8,560 nt of DNA from an uncultured delta proteobacterium. Lineage in GTDB: Bacteria > RBG-13-61-14 > DRUE01. The stretch is taken from NCBI GenBank assembly GCA_903930515.1, contig CAIYYW010000303.1, positions 1 through 8,560 of the forward strand. The letters are read 5' to 3'. The notes beneath the pieces were generated by a model, which saw only the letters and a program-made list of their open reading frames with translations, searched no databases and had not been told where the DNA came from. This document shows positions 1-6,785 of this stretch, piece by piece; position 1 is the first letter of the stretch, and each line of letters starts with the position of its first letter. The position numbers and the translations under genes were made by a program.

Positions 1-1
1 C

Positions 2-343
2 CAATTCCTGCAGTTCAAGGATTTGGACAGTTTTGCGGACAAGCTGGAGATTCAAAGCCATTTTGAGGACCAGGAACATTATTATTTTTTCCTCGATTCC
101 ATCCTGCCGGCGATGTGGGACCGGAAGTTTGAGAAGAACCGGATTGTGGATTTCCGGATCCTGGGGATGGAAGTCAACCCGGAGCAGACCAATGCCTGGG
201 TGGAATTCTGGATTCGGTCGGATGACATTCTGCCCTTTGGCAAGGTGATGAAATTCAAGCAGCGCTGGTATTTCAAGCAATTCAACTGGTACCCCTCGGA
301 GATCAAGGCCAAGAAGGCAACGGTCTGGGAAAAATACCGATGA
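2..343 (+). CDS. Unrecognised protein, C-terminal part (cut by left edge)
   Basis: The frame is open from base 2 to a TGA at 341-343, so the gene starts left of the window. A TTG at 23-25 is the first possible start here, but the open codons before it (reading QFLQFKDL) argue that it is internal. About 113 residues are visible. They are rich in aromatic and charged residues, with alternating beta-like stretches (for example FRILGMEV, AWVEFWIRS, RWYFKQFNWY) and no signal peptide, membrane segment or cysteine. The pattern could fit a small alpha+beta fold of the NTF2/SnoaL kind, but I do not recognise the family and assign no function. The stop lies 10 bp before the era start with no promoter or terminator between, so the two are probably co-transcribed. 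The coding call is secure; the identity is not. Confidence 0.75.
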   Translation, partial: QFLQFKDLDSFADKLEIQSHFEDQEHYYFFLDSILPAMWDRKFEKNRIVDFRILGMEVNPEQTNAWVEFWIRSDDILPFGKVMKFKQRWYFKQFNWYPSEIKAKKATVWEKYR

Positions 344-353
344 ATCCTGAATT

Positions 354-1247
354 ATGAATTCAGCCCCTAATTTCAAGTGCGGTTATATCACGATTGCGGG
401 CCGTCCCAATGTCGGCAAGAGCACTCTTATCAATCAGATCCTGGGCCGGAAAATAGCGATCATTTCGGAAAAGCCCAACACCACCCGGAACCGCATCCTG
501 GGAGTGAAGACCCTGCCCGATGCCCAACTGATTTTCCTGGATACGCCCGGGATCCATCAGCCGAGCAAAGAATTGAACAAGTATATGGTGCAAACCGCTT
601 TAAAAACGGCCAAGGAAGCGGACCTGCTCTATTTGATGATTGACGCGGCCGCGCCCTGGCGGGAAAACGACTTGTTCACCCTGGATCATCTGAAGAGATT
701 TTCCCAACCCGTGATCCTGGTGATCAATAAGATTGACCTGGTCAATAAACAGGATTTGCTTCCGCTGATTGACCGCTCCCGAACGCTTTCGGGGTTCAAG
801 GAAATAATCCCGGTTTCCTCCACCCTGCCCGACGGCATTGATCATCTGCTCCAAGTCACCATCCCCTTTCTCCAGCAAGGCCCGGCATTATTCCCCGAGG
901 ATATGTTCACCGACCAGGCCGAGCGGTTCTGGGCGGGGGAATTGATCCGGGAAAAGATTTTCAATTTCACCCACCAGGAAATCCCCTATTCCTCCGCGGT
1001 GGTGATTGAGGACTGGGAGGAAACCGAAAAGCTGATCCGGATCCGGGGAATTATTTATCTGGAAAAAGACAGCCAGAAAGGGATCGTGATCGGGGAGAAA
1101 GGCGCGATGATAAAAAAAATCGGCCAGGCCTCCCGCGAGGAAATCGAAAAAATCCTGGGCCATAAAATCTTCCTGGACCTCCGGGTCAAGGTCTCGGAAA
1201 ACTGGACCAAAAACGAGGACCGGATCAAAAGAATGGGATATAGATGA
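354..1247 (+). CDS. era: GTPase Era, ribosome assembly factor
   Basis: Era is a GTP-binding protein that binds the 3' end of 16S rRNA and acts in 30S subunit maturation at the membrane-proximal cytoplasm. All G motifs are visible in the 297-residue product: G1 GRPNVGKST (16-24), G2 threonines in NTTRNR (42-47), G3 DTPG (63-66), G4 NKID (125-128) and G5 SS (155-156). A C-terminal KH domain follows, with its GxxG loop GEKG at 247-250, and the protein ends in the usual VKV-ENW...MGYR style. Length matches the family (about 300). ATG 354 is the only reasonable start because an in-frame TGA lies at 348-350; no strong Shine-Dalgarno precedes it, which fits translational coupling to the gene 10 bp upstream. 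The downstream neighbour is a pseudogene whose first ATG overlaps the era stop as ATGA. Confidence 0.97.
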   Translation: MNSAPNFKCGYITIAGRPNVGKSTLINQILGRKIAIISEKPNTTRNRILGVKTLPDAQLIFLDTPGIHQPSKELNKYMVQTALKTAKEADLLYLMIDAAAPWRENDLFTLDHLKRFSQPVILVINKIDLVNKQDLLPLIDRSRTLSGFKEIIPVSSTLPDGIDHLLQVTIPFLQQGPALFPEDMFTDQAERFWAGELIREKIFNFTHQEIPYSSAVVIEDWEETEKLIRIRGIIYLEKDSQKGIVIGEKGAMIKKIGQASREEIEKILGHKIFLDLRVKVSENWTKNEDRIKRMGYR

Positions 1248-1693
1248 AGGCGGTCCCGGGCTGTTTTGCCCACGCGATAAGCTGGAAGCGTCCCGCGGAA
1301 AATTTTCCCCCAATCCCTGATAAGATCCGGGTCAACCCCAAGACCAAATTCATGGAAACCCTGGATTCCATCCCCTTCCCTGCCCGGGACCGAGCTTTAT
1401 CAGGAAGCGATCTCTCTGGGCCTGTTTAAGCAGGAAGACCTTGATCATTAGAATTACGGCTTCACCGGCATCACCACCGGGGAGTTCAACCCGGCTATGC
1501 TCAGAAAATTCAGCACCGGACCTATTGGTATGTCGGCATCCGATCCCTCTGGAGGGACCCGAAAAAATTCTTCACCAAGTATGTCCGCCGCGTGCTCCGG
1601 CTGGAAAACCTCAAGACCCTTTATCGGATGGGGCGGATCACCCTGATGGTTTTCGCCCAAAAATTTTCCCGTCAGCCCCAGGCCTCCGGCTGA
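1244..1693 (+). pseudogene. Remnant of a B12-binding-domain radical SAM enzyme
   Basis: Three fragments in changing frames read as one degraded protein. Fragment A (about 1277-1390) contains NPKTKFMETLDSIPFPARD, the linker that in cobalamin-binding radical SAM proteins precedes the radical SAM domain (LDxxPFPARDLL). Fragment B (1383-1499, shifted by one base) reads PGTELYQEAISLGLFKQ then EDLDH-stop-NYGFTGITTGEF, the region after the radical SAM core. Its TAG at 1449-1451 sits where a tyrosine would fit. Fragment C (1508-1693, another one-base shift in an A run at 1505-1508) reads IQHRTYWYVGIRSLWRDPKK and onward to ENLKTLYRMG and a TGA at 1691-1693, the usual C-terminus. The cobalamin domain and the CxxxCxxC cluster motif are absent, so no active enzyme can be made. 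A 61-codon ORF from ATG 1244 overlaps the era stop but is only the start of this relict. The family call comes from motif memory, without a search. Confidence 0.8.
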
Positions 1694-1694
1694 A

Positions 1695-1726
1695 CCGATT
1701 TAAATCCGCCCGATTCAAATCCCGCC
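1695..1726. repeat. Two tandem near-palindromic 15-16 bp units
   Basis: CCGATTTAAATCCGC (1695-1709) is followed directly by CCGATTCAAATCCCGC (1710-1725), the same unit with one substitution and one inserted C. The first contains the perfect 10-bp palindrome GATTTAAATC (1697-1706); the second has the near-palindrome GATTCAAATC (1712-1721). A degenerate third copy, CGGTTCAATGC, follows at 1726-1736. The pair ends 20 bp before the oxidoreductase start, a position suited to an operator, but no regulator is nearby and function is unproven. Confidence 0.45.
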
Positions 1727-1746
1727 GGTTCAATGCTAAGATAAAA

Positions 1747-4548
1747 ATGATGGACAGCGGAAAAATATCTCTGCTCAAAAGAGAGTTGAGCGGAGATCTG
1801 CGAACGGATTTTTTTCATCGTGAAATTTTCGCCTCCGCGGCCTGCCTCTATCGGATTTTGCCAATGGCCGTGGCCTTTCCCAAAGATGAGCGGGACCTGA
1901 TCCGGCTGGCCGAGTTTTCTTATCAGGAAAATATCCCGATCACCGCCCGCGGAGCCGGCTCCGCGGTTGCCGGGCAATCGCTCGGGAACGGAATTATGAT
2001 CAATTTCACCAGGCATTTTAACCGGATTTTGGAAATCAACCCGGAGCGAAAAACCGTTCTGGTGGAGCCGGGAGTGATCTTCGCGGACTTGAACCGGGCG
2101 CTTAAGCCTTACCGCCTGTTCTTCCCGCCCGACCCTTCCAGCGGGGATTATTGCACCATCGGCGGAATGATCGCCAACAACTCCAGCGGCGCCCATTCCC
2201 TTTTTTACGGGTCCACCCAGAATTATGTGGAAGAGTTGAACCTGGTTTTGGCGGACGGGAGCTCGGTCCGGCTGGGGAATAATTTGTTCAAGTTGATCGT
2301 GCCGAAATCCAGTTGGGCCAAGAACCTCGCCTCCCAAACCCGGGAGTTGCTCAAAATCCATAAGCGCGAACTGGAACAGGATCGGCCGAAAGTAAAAAAC
2401 GCCAGCGGATACCTGGTCTGGCCGGCATTGATCGCGCCCGACCAGATTGATTTTGCCAAGCTGATGGTCGGGTCTGAGGGCACCCTCGGCCTGATCCAGC
2501 GCGCCCTGCTCAAGCTGGAGCCGCTCCCTAAATTCCGCGCCTCCGGCCTGCTTTACTTCCAGGACTTGAACCTGGCCGCCGTCGCCACGCGGATTTTGCG
2601 TGAATTTAAGCCGTTGGCGATTGAAATTATGGACCGGAATTTCATCAGCCTGGTCCGGCAGAACTTTCCGGACTTGAAAAATCTCCTGGACGGGCAGGCC
2701 GAAGATATGCTCCTGATTGAATTCGCCGGGAACACCGAGGCCGAGGCGGTTGAAAAAGTCCGGGCCGCTTGCGCGGCCATTGTTGAGAAGGATCGGCTCG
2801 GATATCAATCCGTGATCGCCCAGGATCAGAAAGAAGCCGACCGGCTCTGGACGGTAAGAAAATCCGCGAGCCCGATCCTGTATCGGCTGGGCAGCGGCCT
2901 GGTCCGGTTCATTGAAGACATTGTGATCCCGCCGGACCAACTCCCGGAAGGCGTCAGGAAAATCTCTGAATTTTTCCGGGAGTTTAAAACCTTCGCCCCC
3001 ATCCTGGGGCACGCCGGGGAGGGAAACCTTCATCTCAATCCCAGATTCAATCCGATGGACAAGGATGACCGACGCAAGATGCAAATCCTGGCCGACCAGG
3101 TCTATAAAATGGTGATCTCCCTGGGAGGATCCATCACCGGAGAACACGGAGACGGAATCCTGCGCGCCCCTTATGTCCAGTCCCAATTCCCCAATGCCTT
3201 CCCCGTGTTCCATAAGCTCAAGGATATTTTTGACCCGGAAGGAATTTTAAATCCGGGAAAAATATTGGCCGAGCCGGGCCTGATCCCGATGGAGAATATC
3301 AAGTATTGGATGCCGGAGCCGGGGGTGGGAAGGTTTAGGGAAAACGCGGACCTGATTTTCAAATGTCACGGCTGCGGTCTGTGCCGGACCTATTGCCCGG
3401 CCTATTCCGGATTTGAAACCGAGATGTCGCTTCCCCGCAGCAAGGTCGCGATCAGCCGCGCCCTGGCCCAGGGATTGAGCCTGCAGGAAATCCTGGAATC
3501 GCCGGAATTAAAAAAATTGCTCAACGCCTGTTACGCCTGCGAACGCTGCGCGACCCTTTGCCCGACCGGGGTGAATGTGCCCAGGATCCTGGAGCCGATC
3601 CGGAAACATCAGCGCGAGCAGGAATTGTTTCCGATCCGGTCCCTGATCCTGGAGCGGGGCGGAAGCTTTTTGAACCTGGCCCAAAAAATTCCATCCCCCC
3701 TGGCCCGTTTGTCCGCGTCGGCTCCGGCCAAAGCCGGCCTCAGCCTGATCGGGATCAACCCCCGGGCCAGCGGATTGATCCAGCGCAAAGACCTTCCGCG
3801 TCTGAGAAAATCCAAATCCCTGACCGGCAAGTCGTCCGCGCCGGAAAAATCCGAGCTGAAAATTATTTATTTCCCGGGATGCCTGGAAGGATCGTTGGAA
3901 CCGGATATGGTTGCGCAGACCTTGAAAATCCTGGAGCTGTTGAACGCGGATTATCTGGTCCTGGACGAATTCTGCTGCGGTCTCCCGGCCCTGAGCCAGG
4001 GGAACCCGGACCTGGCCCGGGAACAAGCCGCTGAGTTAGCGAACGCTTTGAACCCGGTTTTGGAAAAAGGTTATAAAATTCTGGCCCATTGTCCAAGCTG
4101 CGTTTTTATGTTCCGGGAGCAATATCCGCTCTGGCTCGGCGAAAGCGGGGAACTCATTTCCAAAAATATCATCACCGCTTTTGATCTGGCCGGGAAACTC
4201 AAGGATAAAATCAAGCCGCCCGCGGGAAAGCCGGGCCTGGTCTATCACCGCGCCTGTCATATAATCGGACTGGGCGAGCCGGATCCGGTGCTGGCTTTGC
4301 TCAAGGAATTAGGCATTTCACCAGAGGCGGTCGTTGAACAATGTTGTGGAGCCGGCGGCTCCTTTGAGATGAAAAAAGAAAACGCCGAGGCCTCGGCCAA
4401 AATCTCCGCGCTTTTGAAAGCGGAGCTGGAGAAGAAGGCCGGGATGAACATCGTCAGCGGGTGCGGTCTCTGCCGGCGAAAAATCCATGACCTCGGATTT
4501 GAAGTCAAAAGCCCGCTGGATCTGATTAGCGAGTTAATCAAGTTGTAG
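1747..4548 (+). CDS. FAD-linked D-2-hydroxyacid oxidoreductase with 4Fe-4S and CCG domains
   Basis: A 933-residue single-chain flavo-iron-sulfur dehydrogenase of the GlcD/D-lactate dehydrogenase type. It probably oxidises a D-2-hydroxy acid (lactate, glycolate or 2-hydroxyglutarate) and passes electrons through its clusters to a carrier; the exact substrate cannot be read. Order: FAD-binding PCMH domain with ARGAGSAVAGQS (67-78), PPDPSSG (127-133) and GSEGTLG (242-248); FAD-oxidase C-terminal domain with GHAGEGNLHLN (421-431) and GEHGDG (465-470); two cluster motifs CxxCxxCxxxCP at C540/543/546/550 and C595/598/601/605; then two cysteine-rich CCG domains (C712, CCG 743-745, C782/C785; C837, CCG 866-868, C906/C909). 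The architecture is like E. coli YdiJ, though shorter. ATG 1747 (or 1750) is chosen because the KRELSG...ILPMAVAFPKDERD start fits the family, and because the open frame back to 1441 runs over a pseudogene in another frame. The Shine-Dalgarno is weak. No signal peptide or membrane segment, so it is probably cytoplasmic. Confidence 0.93.
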   Translation: MMDSGKISLLKRELSGDLRTDFFHREIFASAACLYRILPMAVAFPKDERDLIRLAEFSYQENIPITARGAGSAVAGQSLGNGIMINFTRHFNRILEINPERKTVLVEPGVIFADLNRALKPYRLFFPPDPSSGDYCTIGGMIANNSSGAHSLFYGSTQNYVEELNLVLADGSSVRLGNNLFKLIVPKSSWAKNLASQTRELLKIHKRELEQDRPKVKNASGYLVWPALIAPDQIDFAKLMVGSEGTLGLIQRALLKLEPLPKFRASGLLYFQDLNLAAVATRILREFKPLAIEIMDRNFISLVRQNFPDLKNLLDGQAEDMLLIEFAGNTEAEAVEKVRAACAAIVEKDRLGYQSVIAQDQKEADRLWTVRKSASPILYRLGSGLVRFIEDIVIPPDQLPEGVRKISEFFREFKTFAPILGHAGEGNLHLNPRFNPMDKDDRRKMQILADQVYKMVISLGGSITGEHGDGILRAPYVQSQFPNAFPVFHKLKDIFDPEGILNPGKILAEPGLIPMENIKYWMPEPGVGRFRENADLIFKCHGCGLCRTYCPAYSGFETEMSLPRSKVAISRALAQGLSLQEILESPELKKLLNACYACERCATLCPTGVNVPRILEPIRKHQREQELFPIRSLILERGGSFLNLAQKIPSPLARLSASAPAKAGLSLIGINPRASGLIQRKDLPRLRKSKSLTGKSSAPEKSELKIIYFPGCLEGSLEPDMVAQTLKILELLNADYLVLDEFCCGLPALSQGNPDLAREQAAELANALNPVLEKGYKILAHCPSCVFMFREQYPLWLGESGELISKNIITAFDLAGKLKDKIKPPAGKPGLVYHRACHIIGLGEPDPVLALLKELGISPEAVVEQCCGAGGSFEMKKENAEASAKISALLKAELEKKAGMNIVSGCGLCRRKIHDLGFEVKSPLDLISELIKL

Positions 4549-4570
4549 TAAACGGGGACAACGGTTCACG

Positions 4571-4582
4571 CTTGTTGACAAG
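4571..4582. promoter_or_regulatory. Inverted repeat with a consensus -35 hexamer upstream of the glycosidase
   Basis: CTTGT-TG-ACAAG is a perfect inverted repeat with 5-bp arms and a 2-bp centre. It contains TTGACA (4575-4580), a perfect sigma-70 -35 hexamer, about 94 bp before the glycosidase ATG. No good -10 sits 16-18 bp downstream (TGGATT at 4598 is poor), so this is at best a candidate promoter/operator. Confidence 0.22.
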
Positions 4583-4660
4583 AATAGTGAAATCGGCTGG
4601 ATTGAGCAAGGTTTATGAGAACATCATCTTTGCCGGCATAGCCGGATTCAGCGCTTTAAA

Positions 4661-4669
4661 GGGAGGAGG
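4661..4669 (+). promoter_or_regulatory. Strong Shine-Dalgarno fixing the glycosidase start
   Basis: GGGAGGAGG lies 4 bp before ATG 4674. It decides the start against the TTG codons at 4572 and 4575, which leave the same frame open for 34 more codons but have no ribosome site and would bury the Tat signal inside the protein. Confidence 0.85.
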
Positions 4670-4673
4670 CAAA

Positions 4674-6764
4674 ATGGATCGGAGAATTTTTCTGGAAATA
4701 GCGGGCGTGACCGGGGCGGCCCTGGCCATGCCGGGGATGATCCGGGCGGATTTGGCCGGGATGAGCGGCGCGGAAATTGAAAGCCGGGTCAAGGAACTGC
4801 TGGGCAGGATGACACTTGAGGAGAAAGTCAGACAAATGTCCGGGGCGGTGGCCGGCAACCTGGGTCAGGCTTTGGGCTACAATAAATTCCAGCCGACCAG
4901 AACTCCGGACGATCACCGGCTGGGCATTCCCGGGATCAAATTCGTTGACGGTCCGCGCGGAATTAACTTCAAGGGGTCAACCTGTTTCCCGGTTTCCATG
5001 GCCCGGGGCGCGAGTTGGGACCCGCAGCTGCAAAAGCGCGTGGGCGAGGTGATGGGCTACGAGGCCAAGGCCCGGGGCGCCAACTACACCGGCGCGGTCT
5101 GCATCAATGTGCTTAGGCATCCGAGTTGGGGACGGTCGCAGGAAACCTTCGGGGAAGACCCGCTCCACCTCGGGGTGATGGGCGCCAGCTTCGCCCTCGG
5201 CCTTCAAAAACACATTATGGCCTGCGCCAAGCATTTCGCCTGCAACAATGTTGAAAACTCGCGCCAGTTCGTGGATGTCAGGATTCCCGAGCGGACCCTG
5301 CGCGAAATCTACCTGCCCCATTTCAAGGCCTGCGTGGACGCGGGCGTGGCATCCATTATGTGCGCCTATAACCTGGTGAACGGAAAATATTGCAGCGCCA
5401 ACGATCACCTGATCACCGACATCCTCAAGAACGACTGGGGCTTTAAGGGATTCATCATTTCCGACTTCGGCGCGGTGCATGACGGAGAAGCAGCCGCCAA
5501 CGCGGGGATGGATGTGGAAATGCCCACTGCTGCCCATTGGGGACCGAAGCTTAAGAAAATGGTCCTGGACGGAAAAGTCGCGCAGTCCAGGATTGACGAC
5601 GCGGTGACCCGCATCCTGCGCCAGAAAATACGGTTCGGCCTGATGGAAAAAGCAAAGCCCCTGGACGCCAAAAAAATCGCTTCCCAGGAGCACACCCGGG
5701 TGGCGTTGGACGCCGAGCGGAAAAGTCTGGTCCTGCTTAAGAACGATAAGTCCGCTCTTCCCCTTGACCGCGCCTCAGTCAGAAAAATCGCCGTGTTCGG
5801 AGCGCTCGCGGATCAGGCCAATATCGGCGACCGCGGTTCAAGCGTGGTCCGGCCGCCTTATGTGGTCACGCCGCTCGCGGGCATCCGGGAAAAGGCCGGG
5901 TCCGGGATTGAGGTCAAATACGACTCCGGCGAAAAACCTGATTTGGCGGAAAAACTTGCGGGCGAGTCGGACGCCGCGATCGTGGTGGTGGGATGCAACT
6001 GGATGAACGAGGGGGAAGGACATGACCGCTTGAACCTGAACCTGTCCCCTGAGCAGGAGGATTTGATCAGGAAGGTTGCCTCGCAAAACCGGCGGACCAT
6101 CGTGGTGGTTGAAGCCGGGGGAGCGGTGTGCATGGAAAACTGGAAGGACTCGGCTCCTGGAATCATGATGGCCTGGTACCCGGGGATGGAAGGCGGGAAC
6201 GGCATCGCGGAAATCCTGTTCGGGGACGCGAACCCCTGCGGCAAACTGCCCCTGGTTTTCCCGAAGTCAGCCGACCAACTCTTAAAGCTTGACAGTCGCG
6301 CCAGGACCGCTGACTACGGTTACTATCATGGATACCGATGGTTTGACAAGAACGGACTGGACCCGGCGTTCCCGTTCGGATTCGGCCTGAGCTACACCAA
6401 ATACAAATATGAAAACCTAAAATTGAGCAATAAAACCATTGGCAAAGGAGATAATCTTGAAGTAAAGGTTGATGTCTCAAATATCGGCCCAAAGTCCGGC
6501 GAAGAAATAGTCCAGCTTTATGTCGCTTACAACGGGTCCAAAATTGACCGGCCGGTGAAAGACCTCAAAGCCTTTGGCAAAATCAGCCTTGAACCCGGCC
6601 AGACCGGGACCGTCTCACTCCTGGTCAACGCCCAAGACCTCGCCTTCTATAACCAGGACATTGGCGCGTGGCAGCTTGAGGACATAGAATATCTGGCGAT
6701 GGTCGGGCCGTCTTCCCGACCGGAGGATTTGGGTTTGAGTGGTAAATTCCGGATCAAGCTGTAG
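4674..6764 (+). CDS. Exported GH3 family beta-glucosidase-type glycoside hydrolase
   Basis: A 696-residue glycoside hydrolase family 3 enzyme, expected to release glucose (or another sugar) from the non-reducing end of beta-linked glycosides with retention. The N-terminus MDRRIFLEIAGVTGAALAMP fits a twin-arginine signal (RRIFL, then a hydrophobic stretch, possible cleavage after A25), so it likely acts in the periplasm or outside. The TIM-barrel domain shows FVDGPRG (90-96), KHF (186-188) and SDF with D264 as the predicted nucleophile. The second domain carries GEGHDR with E448 as the predicted acid/base, then FPFGFGLSYT (566-575). A C-terminal fibronectin type III-like domain (about 595-680) completes the usual GH3 layout. 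Both catalytic residues are present, so it should be active. Substrate preference (glucosidase, xylosidase or other) is not readable. The GC content drops around 6405-6490, at the linker to the last domain. The gene is convergent with the flavoprotein gene. Confidence 0.95.
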   Translation: MDRRIFLEIAGVTGAALAMPGMIRADLAGMSGAEIESRVKELLGRMTLEEKVRQMSGAVAGNLGQALGYNKFQPTRTPDDHRLGIPGIKFVDGPRGINFKGSTCFPVSMARGASWDPQLQKRVGEVMGYEAKARGANYTGAVCINVLRHPSWGRSQETFGEDPLHLGVMGASFALGLQKHIMACAKHFACNNVENSRQFVDVRIPERTLREIYLPHFKACVDAGVASIMCAYNLVNGKYCSANDHLITDILKNDWGFKGFIISDFGAVHDGEAAANAGMDVEMPTAAHWGPKLKKMVLDGKVAQSRIDDAVTRILRQKIRFGLMEKAKPLDAKKIASQEHTRVALDAERKSLVLLKNDKSALPLDRASVRKIAVFGALADQANIGDRGSSVVRPPYVVTPLAGIREKAGSGIEVKYDSGEKPDLAEKLAGESDAAIVVVGCNWMNEGEGHDRLNLNLSPEQEDLIRKVASQNRRTIVVVEAGGAVCMENWKDSAPGIMMAWYPGMEGGNGIAEILFGDANPCGKLPLVFPKSADQLLKLDSRARTADYGYYHGYRWFDKNGLDPAFPFGFGLSYTKYKYENLKLSNKTIGKGDNLEVKVDVSNIGPKSGEEIVQLYVAYNGSKIDRPVKDLKAFGKISLEPGQTGTVSLLVNAQDLAFYNQDIGAWQLEDIEYLAMVGPSSRPEDLGLSGKFRIKL

Positions 6765-6785
6765 GGGCGTATTGCGATAGCCCTT
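6763..6785. terminator. Hairpin between convergent genes, possible bidirectional terminator
   Basis: AGGGGC (6763-6768) can pair with GCCCTT (6780-6785), with one G-T wobble. An inner TAT/ATA stem caps it with a TGCG loop, and G6769 is bulged. It spans the stop codons of both convergent genes (TAG 6762-6764 on +, TAA at 6784-6786 on -). There is no T-run on either side, so intrinsic termination would be weak. Confidence 0.35.

Noticed and set aside
1710-1726. TTCAAATCC resembling a tRNA T-arm, suggesting a tRNA fragment or attachment site
   Set aside because: The flanking bases do not form the 5-bp T-stem, there is no acceptor stem or anticodon arm, and the motif is explained by the tandem palindromic repeat.
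1672-3213. A 513-codon open frame on the minus strand
   Set aside because: It lies wholly opposite the oxidoreductase, is rich in Gln, Asp, Gly and Pro with no domain pattern, and is typical of antisense frames in GC-rich genes.
3558-4034. A 158-codon + frame inside the oxidoreductase
   Set aside because: Its Pro/Gly/Arg-rich peptide lies over the iron-sulfur and CCG region, which is clearly coding in another frame.
4633-4645. Small hairpin CCGGC-ATA-GCCGG before the glycosidase
   Set aside because: Only 5-bp arms in GC-rich DNA, no T-run, and no riboswitch-like structure around it.
4572-4673. A TTG start 34 codons upstream of the glycosidase
   Set aside because: The strong Shine-Dalgarno and the Tat signal at ATG 4674 show that this stretch is untranslated leader.
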